Below are positions 37,052 through 37,079 of a stretch of 37,079 nucleotides of DNA, in pieces. The notes under the pieces are model-generated. The model saw only the letters and a list, made by a program, of their open reading frames with translations. It was not told the origin of the DNA and did not search any database. This DNA is from Nitrospirota bacterium (lineage in GTDB: Bacteria > Nitrospirota > Thermodesulfovibrionia > Thermodesulfovibrionales > UBA6898), in the NCBI GenBank assembly GCA_012026685.1, contig VEOY01000096.1, forward strand, positions 1-37,079, read 5' to 3'. The number at the start of each line of letters is the position of its first letter. The first letter of the stretch is position 1. The translations under genes and the position numbers were made by a program.

Positions 37052-37079
37052 ATGGCACGACAAGCCCGCCTGGATATTC
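37052..37079 (+). CDS. N-terminus of a REP-associated tyrosine transposase (partial)
   Basis: Only nine residues are in the window: MARQARLDI. This is the usual start of RAYT/IS200-like Y1 transposases (MARxxRLDxPGAxHHV). The gene is cut by the window end. A consensus promoter just upstream and REP-like hairpins elsewhere in the window fit. Confidence 0.5.

Overview
The window is bacterial. It carries infC, a cold-shock gene, a PerR/Fur regulator, several sigma-54-type regulators, -24/-12 promoters and five tRNAs with encoded CCA. The mix of anaerobe-type rubrerythrin/rubredoxin genes, heavy sigma-54 regulation, corrinoid methyl transfer and HdrD/HdrE-like redox proteins fits an anaerobic Nitrospirota- or Desulfobacterota-like bacterium. 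That taxonomic guess is inference; no rRNA or other decisive marker is present.

Layout. 1-2.4 kb: a partial gene, a standalone IMP cyclohydrolase and larC. 2.36-3.25 kb: tRNA-Ala on the minus strand, then a plus-strand tRNA run (Arg-TCT, His, Arg-CCG, Lys) with consensus promoters and a terminator. 3.3-6.1 kb: a small secreted protein, an ArsM-like methyltransferase that reads through an in-frame UGA at the catalytic-cysteine position (probable selenoprotein with a SECIS-like hairpin), and about 1 kb of mostly noncoding DNA holding a strongly folded candidate ncRNA. 6.1-7.6 kb (minus): envelope genes (SYLF protein, Tyr-rich lipoprotein, Met-rich heptad-repeat protein). 7.8-10.9 kb: a PerR-led peroxide/iron group (zinc-ribbon proteins, rubredoxin fusion, rubrerythrin, iron-sulfur flavoprotein). 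11.2-15.0 kb: a soluble PAS/GAF histidine kinase and an NtrC-type regulator. 15.2-16.7 kb: infC and a csp gene with an attenuator-like leader. 16.8-20.8 kb: two OsmC paralogues flanking a GAF-type sigma-54 activator and a CobW-type GTPase; a sigma-54 promoter with tandem dyad sites precedes one osmC gene.

21.0-35.5 kb is the most remarkable part: a plus-strand gene train headed by a sigma-54 promoter. In order it encodes a pseudo-receiver, a MtaA/MtbA-like (UroD-fold) methyltransferase, a CxxxCxxH AhpD-like protein, an MtrH-like methyltransferase, a second MtaA/MtbA-like protein, a corrinoid protein, a double-[4Fe-4S] protein, a RACo-type corrinoid activator (split by a one-base frameshift), a small DUF6951-like protein, two complete HdrE/HdrD-like pairs, a cysteate synthase and a fused sulfopyruvate decarboxylase (ComDE). 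The last two are steps of coenzyme M synthesis by the Methanosarcina-type route. Together the genes suggest a bacterial, CoM-linked C1 system. Methyl groups would move between a tetrahydropterin (MtrH), a corrinoid protein and CoM (MtaA-like), RACo and the Fe-S protein would keep cobalt reduced, and the HdrDE-like complexes would reduce or form a CoM-containing disulfide against the quinone pool. No methyl-CoM reductase is in the window, so the physiological direction and substrate are unknown.

35.5-37.1 kb: the operon end is occupied by an Rhs tip with a C-terminal toxin-like domain and a lipoprotein (possible immunity partner), then the start of a REP-associated tyrosine transposase with its own promoter.
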